A stretch of DNA of 64,000 bases from Pseudosulfitobacter koreensis (lineage in GTDB: Bacteria > Pseudomonadota > Alphaproteobacteria > Rhodobacterales > Rhodobacteraceae), in the NCBI RefSeq assembly GCF_024733015.1, contig NZ_JANKJG010000011.1, positions 1-64,000 of the forward strand, written 5' to 3'. Position numbers and translations under genes: made by a program. How positions within the stretch are numbered: the first letter of the stretch is position 1; every line of letters starts with the position of its first letter. Shown here piece by piece: positions 8,551-16,767 of this stretch. The notes beneath the pieces were generated by a model. It ran no database searches. It worked only from the letters and a program-made list of their open reading frames with translations, and was not told where the DNA came from.

Positions 8551-8608
8551 GGGGGCGCTGCCCCCGGCGCTGACGCGCCTCCCCCGGAGTTTATTGGGCA
8601 AGATGAAG
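8551..8608. repeat. Rhodobacterales-type intergenic repeat (GGGGGCGCTGCCCCC element)
   Basis: The element has a perfect short palindrome GGGGGCGCTGCCCCC, a variable spacer, then CCCCCGGAG, a T-rich stretch and GGGCAAGATGAAGG. A second copy in opposite orientation lies at 62637-62677. I recall the same composite in many Rhodobacteraceae genomes next to gene ends. It may act as a terminator or a REP-like element. The rest of 8486-8785 shows nothing else. Confidence 0.6.
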
Positions 8609-8785
8609 GGGGGGGGTGGTGGGGGTGCCATCTGACGGCACACCGTCATTCCCGCGCATGACATCGCTCCGGATTAGGAACTGACATTGGATTCTCGACC
8701 CGCACTGACGACCTCGAATAAAAGGGGCATCAGACGAGTTGCAGCAGAGCTTGCTATCGTGTGTACGTTGTGTAGCTCTGTGGGC

Positions 8786-9190
8786 ATGAAACAAGTTATG
8801 TATTTGTCGATTGTGGTGAGCTTGCTGCTTGTCAGCACTCCGGTTCAATCGGAGCCCGTAGATTTGACTGGTTTATCCTGCACAAGGCATACTCAGTTTG
8901 GCATAAATACATGGGAGTTTTACGGCAGTGTTGCCGAAAGGATTTATCCGGACGGTCAAGGACGGCCGCAACGGTTTATTCGCATCGGGGAAGGTGCCTA
9001 CGAGAAATACAGCCGTATTGATGGCGAATGGGACGCCATTTACTACTTCTTCGACGTGGGCGACGGCATCCAAGTGCGAATATTTTCGAGGCCCGGTCTA
9101 ATTGTCCGAGAAGACAACCCGAAAGCGTCCTGGGAGCGCGGCATATTTCCTTTCGCAGCTGACTGCAGACCTCTGTGGGAGACCCATTAA
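8786..9190 (+). CDS. small exported protein of unknown function
   Basis: 134 residues starting at ATG 8786, chosen because MKQVMYLSIVVSLLLVSTPVQS is a good Sec signal peptide cleaved near residue 22; the longer frame from 8687 has no ribosome binding site. The mature domain (about 112 residues) has two cysteines (CTRH and DCRPLW), probably a disulphide, and is beta-rich (WEFYGSVAERIYP, IYYFFDVGDGIQVRIF). I do not recognise the family. It reads rightward inside an otherwise leftward gene block and is more AT-rich than its neighbours, consistent with insertion between DUF2948 and hisD. Confidence 0.6.
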   Translation: MKQVMYLSIVVSLLLVSTPVQSEPVDLTGLSCTRHTQFGINTWEFYGSVAERIYPDGQGRPQRFIRIGEGAYEKYSRIDGEWDAIYYFFDVGDGIQVRIFSRPGLIVREDNPKASWERGIFPFAADCRPLWETH

Positions 9191-9566
9191 AAGCAAAAGG
9201 TTTTAGCCGCCACCTGATCGCATTTCATCTGCCCTGTTTATAAGCTTGGCGGTCGTACAAGAGCTTTTACTCTTGGGGTGAAGCTTGCATCCGCGGCTTG
9301 GCAGAGCTGGGCGAAGGGGGTGTCAAAGGCGCCCGTCACAAAAATCATACCAATAACAGAAAATCCCACCAAGGTCCGGAATCAAGGCACGCAGTGCCGC
9401 CGGGCAGCGCCCGACCGCCCGTCACGCCGAAGGCGTGCTTTCAGCACGACGGGCGGGCGCCGCCCTTTGGGGTGAGGTTACACGTCCAACCTGGGGTCTG
9501 GCGATGCCCTTTGGGGGGAGGTCGCGTTGGACGGCGGGGCGGTCAGCGCCCCTGCCCCCGCCACCC
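9191..9566. other. 376-base gap holding a palindromic repeat
   Basis: No protein gene is supported here. The stretch contains the palindromic element at 9402-9465 and a run of GC-rich low-complexity sequence up to the DUF2948 stop. Short open frames lack ribosome binding sites and family resemblance. Confidence 0.5.
9402..9465. repeat. long imperfect palindrome, dispersed intergenic element
   Basis: Left arm GGGCAGCGCCCGACCGCCCG near 9402-9421 pairs with right arm GACGGGCGGGCGCCGCCC at 9448-9465. The interior CACGCCGAAGGCGTG is itself a perfect hairpin. A diverged relative lies at 4580-4650 in the opposite orientation. This structure is typical of REP/BIME-like or non-autonomous mobile elements of Rhodobacterales. 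Confidence 0.6.
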
Positions 9567-10039
9567 TCAATCCGGGTGTCGCGGCCTGCTTTTGGACGGT
9601 GCCAGATAGGGCCGCGTTACATCCTTCAGCGTGGCTTCGATGGCTTCGACGGTCAGGCGGATGACGCCGTCGCCTGCGAGGGTCAGCAGGATGTGGCCCG
9701 CGCCGTCGGTGGTGGGCTCGAAGGTGATCGACAGCAGCGACAGCACCGTATCGCGGTCACTGCGGTCGATGCCCTGGCTTGCGACTTCGAGCACGGTGTC
9801 GAAGGACAGGAGCGCCTGCACGCGTTCAGGCTGGGCGGGCTGGGCGGTGCGGGCATCGTCTTCCCAGCGGAACCGGTTGAGCAGCACGGCAAAGCGGCGC
9901 TGGCGGATGGCCCATTTCATCTCGGTGATCGGGAACACCGCGTCCTGCGCCAGCGACGAGATCACCGACAGGTCGTCGGCATCGAGCGCGCCGAGGTTGA
10001 GGGGGCGCTCGCGTCCGTCTTCGAAGGTTGCGTCTGCGG

Positions 10040-10043
<4 letters not shown>
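9567..10043 (-). CDS. DUF2948 family protein
   Basis: 158 residues starting at ATG 10041-10043. The segments [40 protein letters not shown] and [21 protein letters not shown] match the DUF2948 family of alphaproteobacteria, which I know mainly beside murA. Function unknown; no catalytic motif is evident. Its start overlaps the murA stop by four bases (ATGA), so translation is coupled to murA. Confidence 0.92.
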
Positions 10044-11307
<1,264 letters not shown>

Positions 11308-11308
<1 letters not shown>

Positions 11309-11475
11309 CAGTCTTTTTCCTTTGCCTGCGTGTCCGCGTCCCCTTGGGCCGTCCCTTGCGCCGCGCGGGCGCGGGCCTGTGCCTTGCGCTTTGCCATGTT
11401 GGCCTTGAGCGCGGCTTTCAGGCGGGCTTCGCGCGCGCTCGGCTGCTGGGGTTTGGTGCGGTTGTCCTGTGCCAT
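11308..11475 (-). CDS. 55-residue basic protein coupled to murA
   Basis: ATG 11473-11475 opens a 55-residue frame beginning [19 protein letters not shown] and ending TQAKEKD. Its TGA overlaps the murA ATG (ATGA). It is very rich in Ala, Arg, Lys and Gln, with a predicted single amphipathic helix ([21 protein letters not shown]) and an acidic tail. The coupling and the position at the head of the operon argue that it is translated. I recall short proteins of this composition before murA in other Rhodobacterales, but no function. It could also act as a leader controlling murA translation. Confidence 0.7.
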
Positions 11476-11674
11476 GCGGTCTTGTTAGCGCAGGGGCGCG
11501 GGGGCGTCCAGAATGGGTTGTGCCGAAGGTGTCGAAGGGGGTTGCGCGGGGGCACGTTTGCGTCTAATCACCCCGCACGTCGAGGCGGCCCGTGACGGTG
11601 GCCGAAACGAAAGGGCTGTTCCAGAGCCCGCTTGCATCGGGGGAACCCTCGGGGTAGCAGTCTGGGAAACGGAT

Positions 11675-11749
11675 GCTGTGGTAGCTCAGTGGCAGAGCAC
11701 ACCCTTGGTAAGGGTGAGGTCGAGAGTTCAATCCTCTCTCACAGCACCA
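11675..11749 (+). tRNA. tRNA-Thr (anticodon GGT)
   Basis: The 75-base gene folds as a full cloverleaf: acceptor GCTGTGG pairs with TCACAGC with one G-U. The anticodon stem CACCC/GGGTG encloses loop TTGGTAA with anticodon GGT, and the T-arm has loop TTCAATC. The CCA end is encoded. It reads ACC and, by wobble, ACT. Confidence 0.96.
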
Positions 11750-12069
11750 TCCAAAGCCCTTTGTTCAGATAGCGCTTATGGTCAGCCAGTGTTGCCGAAA
11801 ACTGACCAACATTCACAAACTTGGGCGTCGTTTGGGGCGTCGCGTTAGGGACAGCGGAAACGACTGACCCTGCACAGGTGCAGAAACGGATCTGGGACTT
11901 TTGGCCCGATGATGGCGGAAGCCCGGTTGTCTGGCGTGAGCCGTGCCCGTTTGCCTTTCTGCCACGATCGACGCACCAAGACGTTGTGCAGTCGATGCGC
12001 GGTCTTTCGGTGCGCGCAGGCGGGTCAAGGTTTCCCCAAGACACTACGGTGTCCCCCGTGCGGCGGATG
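11750..12069. other. 320-base gap after tRNA-Thr, with an inverted repeat at 11779-11808
   Basis: TGGTCAG (11779-11785) and CTGACCA (11802-11808) form a perfect 7-bp inverted repeat with a 16-base loop, 30 bases past the tRNA. The open frames through this interval lack ribosome binding sites and resemble nothing I know. No integrase and no copy of the tRNA 3' end was seen, so an integration scar is possible but unsupported. Confidence 0.4.
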
Positions 12070-13044
12070 TTACGCGAGGTTCAGGATCGGCCCGTCCAGG
12101 AGTTGCATCAGGTCACCGAAGTACCCTTCGGAGCGGGCGGGCAGGGTCGGGTCCGAGGTGATCGCCACGGCGAGGTCTCTGTCGCGGTGTGCGGCGATGA
12201 TCTGCCCGCCGTAGCCTCTGCCGAGTGCATAGCCGGAGGGCGACAGAAACCAGCCATAGCCATATGACAGTCCCGACCACGGCGATCTGGCATAGGGGTG
12301 CAGCGAGGCGTCGATCCACGCGGCGGGCAGGACCTGGGTGCCGTTGAACCGGCCGCTGTCACGCAGCATTGTCGCGATATCCAGCATGGCGGTCGGGCGC
12401 AGGGCCATTTCGTTGCCGCCGAGGTAATAGCCCTGCGGGTCGCGCGTCCACGCCGGTATCTCGATGCCCAAGGGATCGCCGATGCGGGCGCGGGCCTGCG
12501 CCAGAAGGCTTTGCCCGGTCGCTTCGGTCAGGGCCGCGCCGAGGATATGGGTGGTGCCCGTCGAATAGAGCATCCGGCCACCGGGTTGCGCGACCATTGG
12601 CCGGGACAACGCATCGGACAGCCAGTCGCGGCTGTTCACCCAAGCGCCGTAGTTGGCGCCCGAGGTCCGCTCGAGGCCCGCGCGCAGCGTTACCAGATCC
12701 TGCATCGTGATGTCGGCGGCGCCGGGTGTGGCATCGGCGGGCAGGATGTCCGGTGCGACAGTGCCGAGGGTTGCGTTGACCGATGCGATTTCGCCCCTGT
12801 CGATCGCGGCCCCCAGCAGCAGGGCGACGATGCTTTTCGAGCACGACTTGATGTTTGCGGGGCGTTCCAGCCCCGGACCACGCGGCGCCTGGGCAAAGAT
12901 CACCTGGTCTGCGCGTCGGACCTGAAGGGAATGCAGCTGCGGCAGGCGGTCAAGCGCTGCGGTCAGGTCGTCGGACTGGGCGCGCAGGATGTGCGGCACC
13001 GCAAGCGGGGCGGCGGCTGCGAGCATGAAATAGCGGCGATTCAT
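12070..13044 (-). CDS. Tat-exported serine hydrolase of the beta-lactamase/esterase (class C-like) family
   Basis: 324 residues from ATG 13042-13044, chosen because MNRRYFMLAAAAPLAVPHIL is a twin-arginine signal. The nucleophile motif is S67-C-S-K70 (SxxK) within NIKSCSKSIVALLLG, followed by Y160-S-T in the position of the class C Y-x-N motif. The third motif is probably GRGYGGQII near the C-terminus. Such periplasmic proteins include esterases, D-aminopeptidases and true class C beta-lactamases. The non-canonical second and third motifs make real beta-lactamase activity unlikely. It is transcribed alone. Confidence 0.85.
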   Translation of the reverse strand: MNRRYFMLAAAAPLAVPHILRAQSDDLTAALDRLPQLHSLQVRRADQVIFAQAPRGPGLERPANIKSCSKSIVALLLGAAIDRGEIASVNATLGTVAPDILPADATPGAADITMQDLVTLRAGLERTSGANYGAWVNSRDWLSDALSRPMVAQPGGRMLYSTGTTHILGAALTEATGQSLLAQARARIGDPLGIEIPAWTRDPQGYYLGGNEMALRPTAMLDIATMLRDSGRFNGTQVLPAAWIDASLHPYARSPWSGLSYGYGWFLSPSGYALGRGYGGQIIAAHRDRDLAVAITSDPTLPARSEGYFGDLMQLLDGPILNLA

Positions 13045-13222
13045 CATGGGGTGGATCATCATGGGGTGGACTGTGTGGAGACGGGCGCGGGAAGTCTACA
13101 CCGTGCCCCGTCACAATCGCGTTGGGTGCGGGGATGGCGGCGGGTGGCGCGCTTGCTGCGCGGTGTCAGGGCCCCCTGCCCGTCCTTTTGGCCGTGGGTT
13201 CGGCCGTGCGCCGCGACGCCCC

Positions 13223-13393
13223 CTAGACGTCGGGCGGGTGGCCTGTCGATGACTTGTCCTTGGCCAGTGTTGACCGTTCGGAATTCGGGTCGGCCCTGCG
13301 CTTGTCGACCTTTCGTTTGTTGACCAGTGCGAGCACCAGCACGATCACGAGGGTGACGATTGCAAGACCGCTGACCAATGTTGTCCAGTCCAT
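13223..13393 (-). CDS. 56-residue single-pass membrane protein
   Basis: ATG 13391-13393 follows a strong ribosome binding site (AGAAAGGA, read on the minus strand) and opens 56 codons ending at TAG 13223-13225. Residues 5-24 (TLVSGLAIVTLVIVLVLALV) form one transmembrane helix with the N-terminus short, followed by a positively charged tail NKRKVDKRRAD, so the tail should be cytoplasmic. No family is recognised. The good start site and clear membrane architecture support a real gene of unknown function. Confidence 0.65.
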   Translation of the reverse strand: MDWTTLVSGLAIVTLVIVLVLALVNKRKVDKRRADPNSERSTLAKDKSSTGHPPDV

Positions 13394-13644
13394 GAGAATG
13401 TCCTTTCTCTTTACGTAGCGTTAGGATGTGAACGACAGGACAGGCACGCCGGTTCCCGGTCATCCTGTCGCAGCGGCGGGATGCGGCGGGATGGCGGGGC
13501 GACGCGCAGCGCCCTGCCCTGCGGACGCGGCTGCGACAGAATTGGTCGCAAAACCGGAGCGGATCGCCGGGTTTCTGCGCTACACCCTTGATCAGGCGGC
13601 AGCGCGCCGTTTGCGATACCCCTGTGACGAAAGAAGCGACGTAG

Positions 13645-14136
13645 ATGAAACGAGTGGGTCTTGATGCGACGGATATCCGCATTCTGTCTGCGGTGCAAAA
13701 GCACGGACAGTTGAGCAAGACCAAGCTGGCCGAGATCTGCAACCTGTCCGCGACGCCCTGCTGGGCGCGGCTGGACCGGCTGAAGGCGGCGGGGTTCGTC
13801 AAGGGATACAGCGCCGACATCGCGCTGGCGCGGATCTGCGATTTTACCCATGTGGTCGTGACCGTGTCGCTGACCCATCACCGCAAAACCGATTTCGACC
13901 GCTTCGAGGCCTATATCCAAGGCCTTGACGAAATCACCGATTGCATCGCGACGGGGGGCGGCATGGATTACGTGCTGGAGGTGATCAGCCCCAGCCTTGC
14001 GTCGTTTCAGGTGATGATCGAGGAGCTGCTGGCCGCCGAGTTGGGGATCGACCGCTACATGACATACATCGCCGTACGGAAGGTGAAGTCGAGCCGTCCG
14101 AATCTGGCGAAGCTGGCGGGCAGATACGGCGGATAG
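13645..14136 (+). CDS. Lrp/AsnC family transcriptional regulator
   Basis: 163 residues starting at ATG 13645. An N-terminal winged helix-turn-helix (about 5-60: LDATDIRILSAVQKHGQLSK, then LAEICNLSATPCWARLDRL) is followed by an RAM/AsnC ligand-sensing domain (about 70-150: VVVTVSLTHH, TGGGMDYVLEVI). Such proteins form octamers and sense amino acids or related metabolites. It lies directly upstream of and parallel to the DmdA-like cluster, so it is the likely local regulator, perhaps binding the GGTCC repeats found between the genes. Confidence 0.92.
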   Translation: MKRVGLDATDIRILSAVQKHGQLSKTKLAEICNLSATPCWARLDRLKAAGFVKGYSADIALARICDFTHVVVTVSLTHHRKTDFDRFEAYIQGLDEITDCIATGGGMDYVLEVISPSLASFQVMIEELLAAELGIDRYMTYIAVRKVKSSRPNLAKLAGRYGG

Positions 14137-14154
14137 CGTGCCGGGACGAAGCGG

Positions 14155-14211
14155 GGTCCAAACAAGGTCCAAACGGGCCGGAAGTGGACCAAAAATCGGC
14201 CTGATCGGACC
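14155..14211 (+). promoter_or_regulatory. cluster of GGTCC/GGACC repeats upstream of the DmdA-like gene
   Basis: GGTCCAAAC occurs twice in tandem (14155-14163 and 14166-14174), eleven bases apart, one DNA turn. It is followed by GGACC at 14186-14190 (GGACCAAA) and again at 14207-14211. Phased repeats in the only intergenic region between an Lrp-type regulator and its putative target suggest an operator for that regulator. Binding is inferred. Confidence 0.4.
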
Positions 14212-14324
14212 GGATTTCCGAATTTTTCAGACCACACAGCGGGCTTTTTCCCGGCTAGTTCTCCGACAGGTTCACGCAGACTTTGGCCCCCGAGGGGCAA
14301 GGCGCAAAACGGGAGGACGTTTCA

Positions 14325-15464
14325 ATGCAAGCAGATGATTTCGGGTTCGGCACTCAGATCCGCAAGTCGCCATATTTCGACGCGACAGTGCGTTGGGGCG
14401 CGACCGGCTTTTCGGTCTATAACCACATGTATATTCCGCGCGATTTCGGTGACCCCGAGCAGAACTTCTGGAATCTGGTGAACGATGCGATCCTGTGCGA
14501 TGTGGGCGTCGAGCGTCAGGTCGAGATCACCGGGCCGGATGCGGCCAAGTTCACCCAGATGCTGACCTGCCGCGATCTGTCGTCGATGGCCGTGGGCCAG
14601 TGCAAGTACATCCTGATCACCAATGCGGATGGCGGTATCCTGAACGATCCGATCCTGCTGCGTCTGGCCGAGAACCATTTCTGGATCTCGCTGGCGGACA
14701 GCGACATTCTGCTGTGGGCGCAGGGGGTTGCGGTGCATTCGGGGCTGGATGTCACGATTGGCGAGCCTGACGTGTCGCCGCTGCAATTGCAGGGGCCGAT
14801 GTCGGGCCAGATCATGCAGGCGCTGTTCGGCGACGAGATTCTGGACCTGCGGTATTACTGGCTGCGCGAGGTCGAGCTGGCGGGGATTCCGCTGATCGTG
14901 TCGCGCACCGGATGGTCGAGCGAGCTGGGCTATGAAATCTATCTGCGCGACGGGTCCAAGGGCGATCTTTTGTGGGAGACCATCATGGCGGCGGGCCTGC
15001 CGTTCGGGTTGAAGCCCGGTCACACCTCGTCGATCCGGCGGATCGAGGGCGGGATGCTGTCGTTCCACGCGGATGCGGACATGGGCACCAACCCCTATGA
15101 GCTGGGGCTGGACCGTCTGGTGAACCTGGACATGGAAGCGGATTTCATCGGCAAGGCCGCGCTGCGCCGGATCAAGGACCGCGGTGTGAGCCGCAAGCAG
15201 GTCGGCATCATCATCGACTGCGAACCGCTGACCGGGCCGAACACGACGTTCTGGGCGATCATGCGCAACGGCGAGACGATCGGCAAGGTGACATCCGCCG
15301 TCTATTCGCCGCGTCTGCGCAAGAACATCGCGCTGGCTATGGTTGACGCAGAGCACGCCAACGTCGGTGCCGAGGTCGAGGTCGTGACCAAGTCGGGACC
15401 GTCGCATGCGACGGTGTGCGAGCGGCCATTCTACGATCCCAAGAAGCAGATCGCGGCGGCGTAA
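14325..15464 (+). CDS. GcvT-family folate-dependent demethylase/aminomethyltransferase, DmdA-like
   Basis: 379 residues from ATG 14325, eight bases after GGGAGGA. The protein has the GcvT fold: VERQVEITGPDAAKFTQML, CRDLSSMAVGQCKYILITNADGGILND split across about 70-120, a central SRTGWSSELGYEIYL and the C-terminal barrel (VTSAVYSPRLRKNIALAMV). The SVYNHMYIP and RDFGDPEQNFWNL segments and the ISLADSDILLW region resemble DMSP demethylase DmdA more than housekeeping GcvT, so a tetrahydrofolate-dependent methyl acceptor acting on DMSP or another methylated osmolyte is likely. The exact substrate is not settled. Genes for an OsmC protein, a crotonase and an acyl-CoA ligase follow in the same direction. 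Confidence 0.8.
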   Translation: MQADDFGFGTQIRKSPYFDATVRWGATGFSVYNHMYIPRDFGDPEQNFWNLVNDAILCDVGVERQVEITGPDAAKFTQMLTCRDLSSMAVGQCKYILITNADGGILNDPILLRLAENHFWISLADSDILLWAQGVAVHSGLDVTIGEPDVSPLQLQGPMSGQIMQALFGDEILDLRYYWLREVELAGIPLIVSRTGWSSELGYEIYLRDGSKGDLLWETIMAAGLPFGLKPGHTSSIRRIEGGMLSFHADADMGTNPYELGLDRLVNLDMEADFIGKAALRRIKDRGVSRKQVGIIIDCEPLTGPNTTFWAIMRNGETIGKVTSAVYSPRLRKNIALAMVDAEHANVGAEVEVVTKSGPSHATVCERPFYDPKKQIAAA

Positions 15465-15494
15465 GCCTGCCGGTTTCTCAGAAAGGGACAGTCC

Positions 15495-15944
15495 ATGTCA
15501 GACCTTGCGATCCAGTTGCACTGGCACCGCGCGACGCCCGTTTTCCAGACGGGATCGTATTCGAACGAACATACGGTTCAGTACAATGGCCGCTATGACA
15601 TTTCCGTGGACTCCGCCCCCGACTGGGGCGGAGATCCAGCGAACACCAACCCCGAGCAGGCGCTGGCGTCGGCGCTGTCGAGTTGCCACATGATGACGTT
15701 CCTGGCGCTTGCGGCCAAGGCGGGCTGGCCGGTGGCAAGCTATCACGACTATGCGGTGGCGCATCTGGGCAAGAACCCCAAGGGGCAGATGTCGGTGACG
15801 CGGATCGACCTGCATCCGGTGGTGCGCTTCGACACAGGCTTTGCCGTGTCGGCAGAGGCGATGGAGCAGATGCAGGACCGGGCGCATCGGTATTGCTTTA
15901 TCGCCAATACGTTGGCCGACAGTGTCGAGATCAACATTCTCTAG
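15495..15944 (+). CDS. OsmC/Ohr family protein
   Basis: 149 residues starting at ATG 15495 after AAAGGGA. The two redox cysteines of the family are present, C64 in ALSSCHMMTF and C134 in HRYCFIANTL, within the expected E-Q-A-L-A-S-A-LSSC context. OsmC-type proteins are homodimeric thiol peroxidases that reduce organic hydroperoxides. In this cluster a role in handling reactive sulphur or thiol intermediates is conceivable but inferred. Thirty bases separate it from the DmdA-like gene and eighteen from the crotonase, so it is in the operon. Confidence 0.9.
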   Translation: MSDLAIQLHWHRATPVFQTGSYSNEHTVQYNGRYDISVDSAPDWGGDPANTNPEQALASALSSCHMMTFLALAAKAGWPVASYHDYAVAHLGKNPKGQMSVTRIDLHPVVRFDTGFAVSAEAMEQMQDRAHRYCFIANTLADSVEINIL

Positions 15945-15962
15945 GCTTTCAGGATTACCCCG

Positions 15963-16763
15963 ATGACGAATGACGATATCCTTTTGCGGGATCTGGATGC
16001 GGACGGCGTCTTGCGTCTGACGCTGAACGACGTGGCGCGGCGCAATGCGCTGTCCGAGGCGATGCTGGGCGCGCTGGCCGGCGCGATTGCCGATGCGGGG
16101 GCGGATGCGGCGGTGCGGGTGATCGTGCTGGCGGCAAACGGGCCTGCGTTCTGCGCGGGGCATGATCTGAAGGAGATGACGGCGGGGCGGGACGGGGCCG
16201 ATGGCGGCAGGGCGTATTTCGCCAAGGTCATGGCGATGTGTTCAGGCGTCATGCAGGGCGTGGTGAATTGCCCCAAGCCGGTGATCGCCGAAGTGGCGGG
16301 AGTTGCTGCGGCGGCGGGGTGCCAACTGGTGGCCAGTTGCGATCTGGCGATTGCGGCGGACACCGCGCGGTTCAACACGCCGGGGGTACACATCGGGCTG
16401 TTCTGCTCGACGCCGATGGTGGCGCTGTCGCGCAACGTGGCGGACAAGCACGCGATGGAGATGCTGCTGACCGGGGACATGACACCGGCGGCGCGGGCGG
16501 CGGAGATCGGGCTGGTGAACCGCTGCGTTCCTGCCGACGCGTTGCGCGAGGCCACGATGGAGATGGCGCGCAAGATCGCGTCGAAGTCCAGCATGACGCT
16601 GGCCACGGGCAAGCGGGCCTATTACGCTCAACGCGACATGAGCCTGTCCGACGCCTATGACTATGCGTCGGGCGTGATGGTCGATAATATGCTGGCACGC
16701 GATGCGGCGGAGGGCATTGGTGCCTTCATCGAGAAACGCGCGCCGCACTGGCAGGATGCATGA
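15963..16763 (+). CDS. enoyl-CoA hydratase/isomerase family protein (ECHDC3-like), catalytic Glu residues absent
   Basis: 266 residues starting at ATG 15963. The crotonase fold is clear: RRNALSEAML, the oxyanion-hole segments FCAGHDLKEM and GVAAAAGCQLVASCDLAIA, and the C-terminal helices. In typical hydratases a Glu follows GGGC and a second follows FGQP; here these positions are Q (GCQL) and G (FNTPGVHIG), as in ECHDC3-type members. Plain hydration of enoyl-CoA is therefore doubtful; a hydrolase, isomerase or other CoA-thioester role is possible. It lies upstream of the acyl-CoA ligase with almost no gap. Confidence 0.9.
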   Translation: MTNDDILLRDLDADGVLRLTLNDVARRNALSEAMLGALAGAIADAGADAAVRVIVLAANGPAFCAGHDLKEMTAGRDGADGGRAYFAKVMAMCSGVMQGVVNCPKPVIAEVAGVAAAAGCQLVASCDLAIAADTARFNTPGVHIGLFCSTPMVALSRNVADKHAMEMLLTGDMTPAARAAEIGLVNRCVPADALREATMEMARKIASKSSMTLATGKRAYYAQRDMSLSDAYDYASGVMVDNMLARDAAEGIGAFIEKRAPHWQDA

Positions 16764-16767
16764 CGTG

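Noticed and set aside
7145-8635. 496-codon open frame opposite hisD
   Set aside because: Antisense shadow; hisD is certain and the frame runs into the intergenic repeat.
11739-12044. Possible integrase remnant beside tRNA-Thr
   Set aside because: Position is suggestive, but the translations show no recombinase motifs and no duplicated tRNA end was found.
12070-13044. True class C beta-lactamase
   Set aside because: The SxxK motif is present but the second and third motifs deviate; generic serine hydrolase is the safer call.
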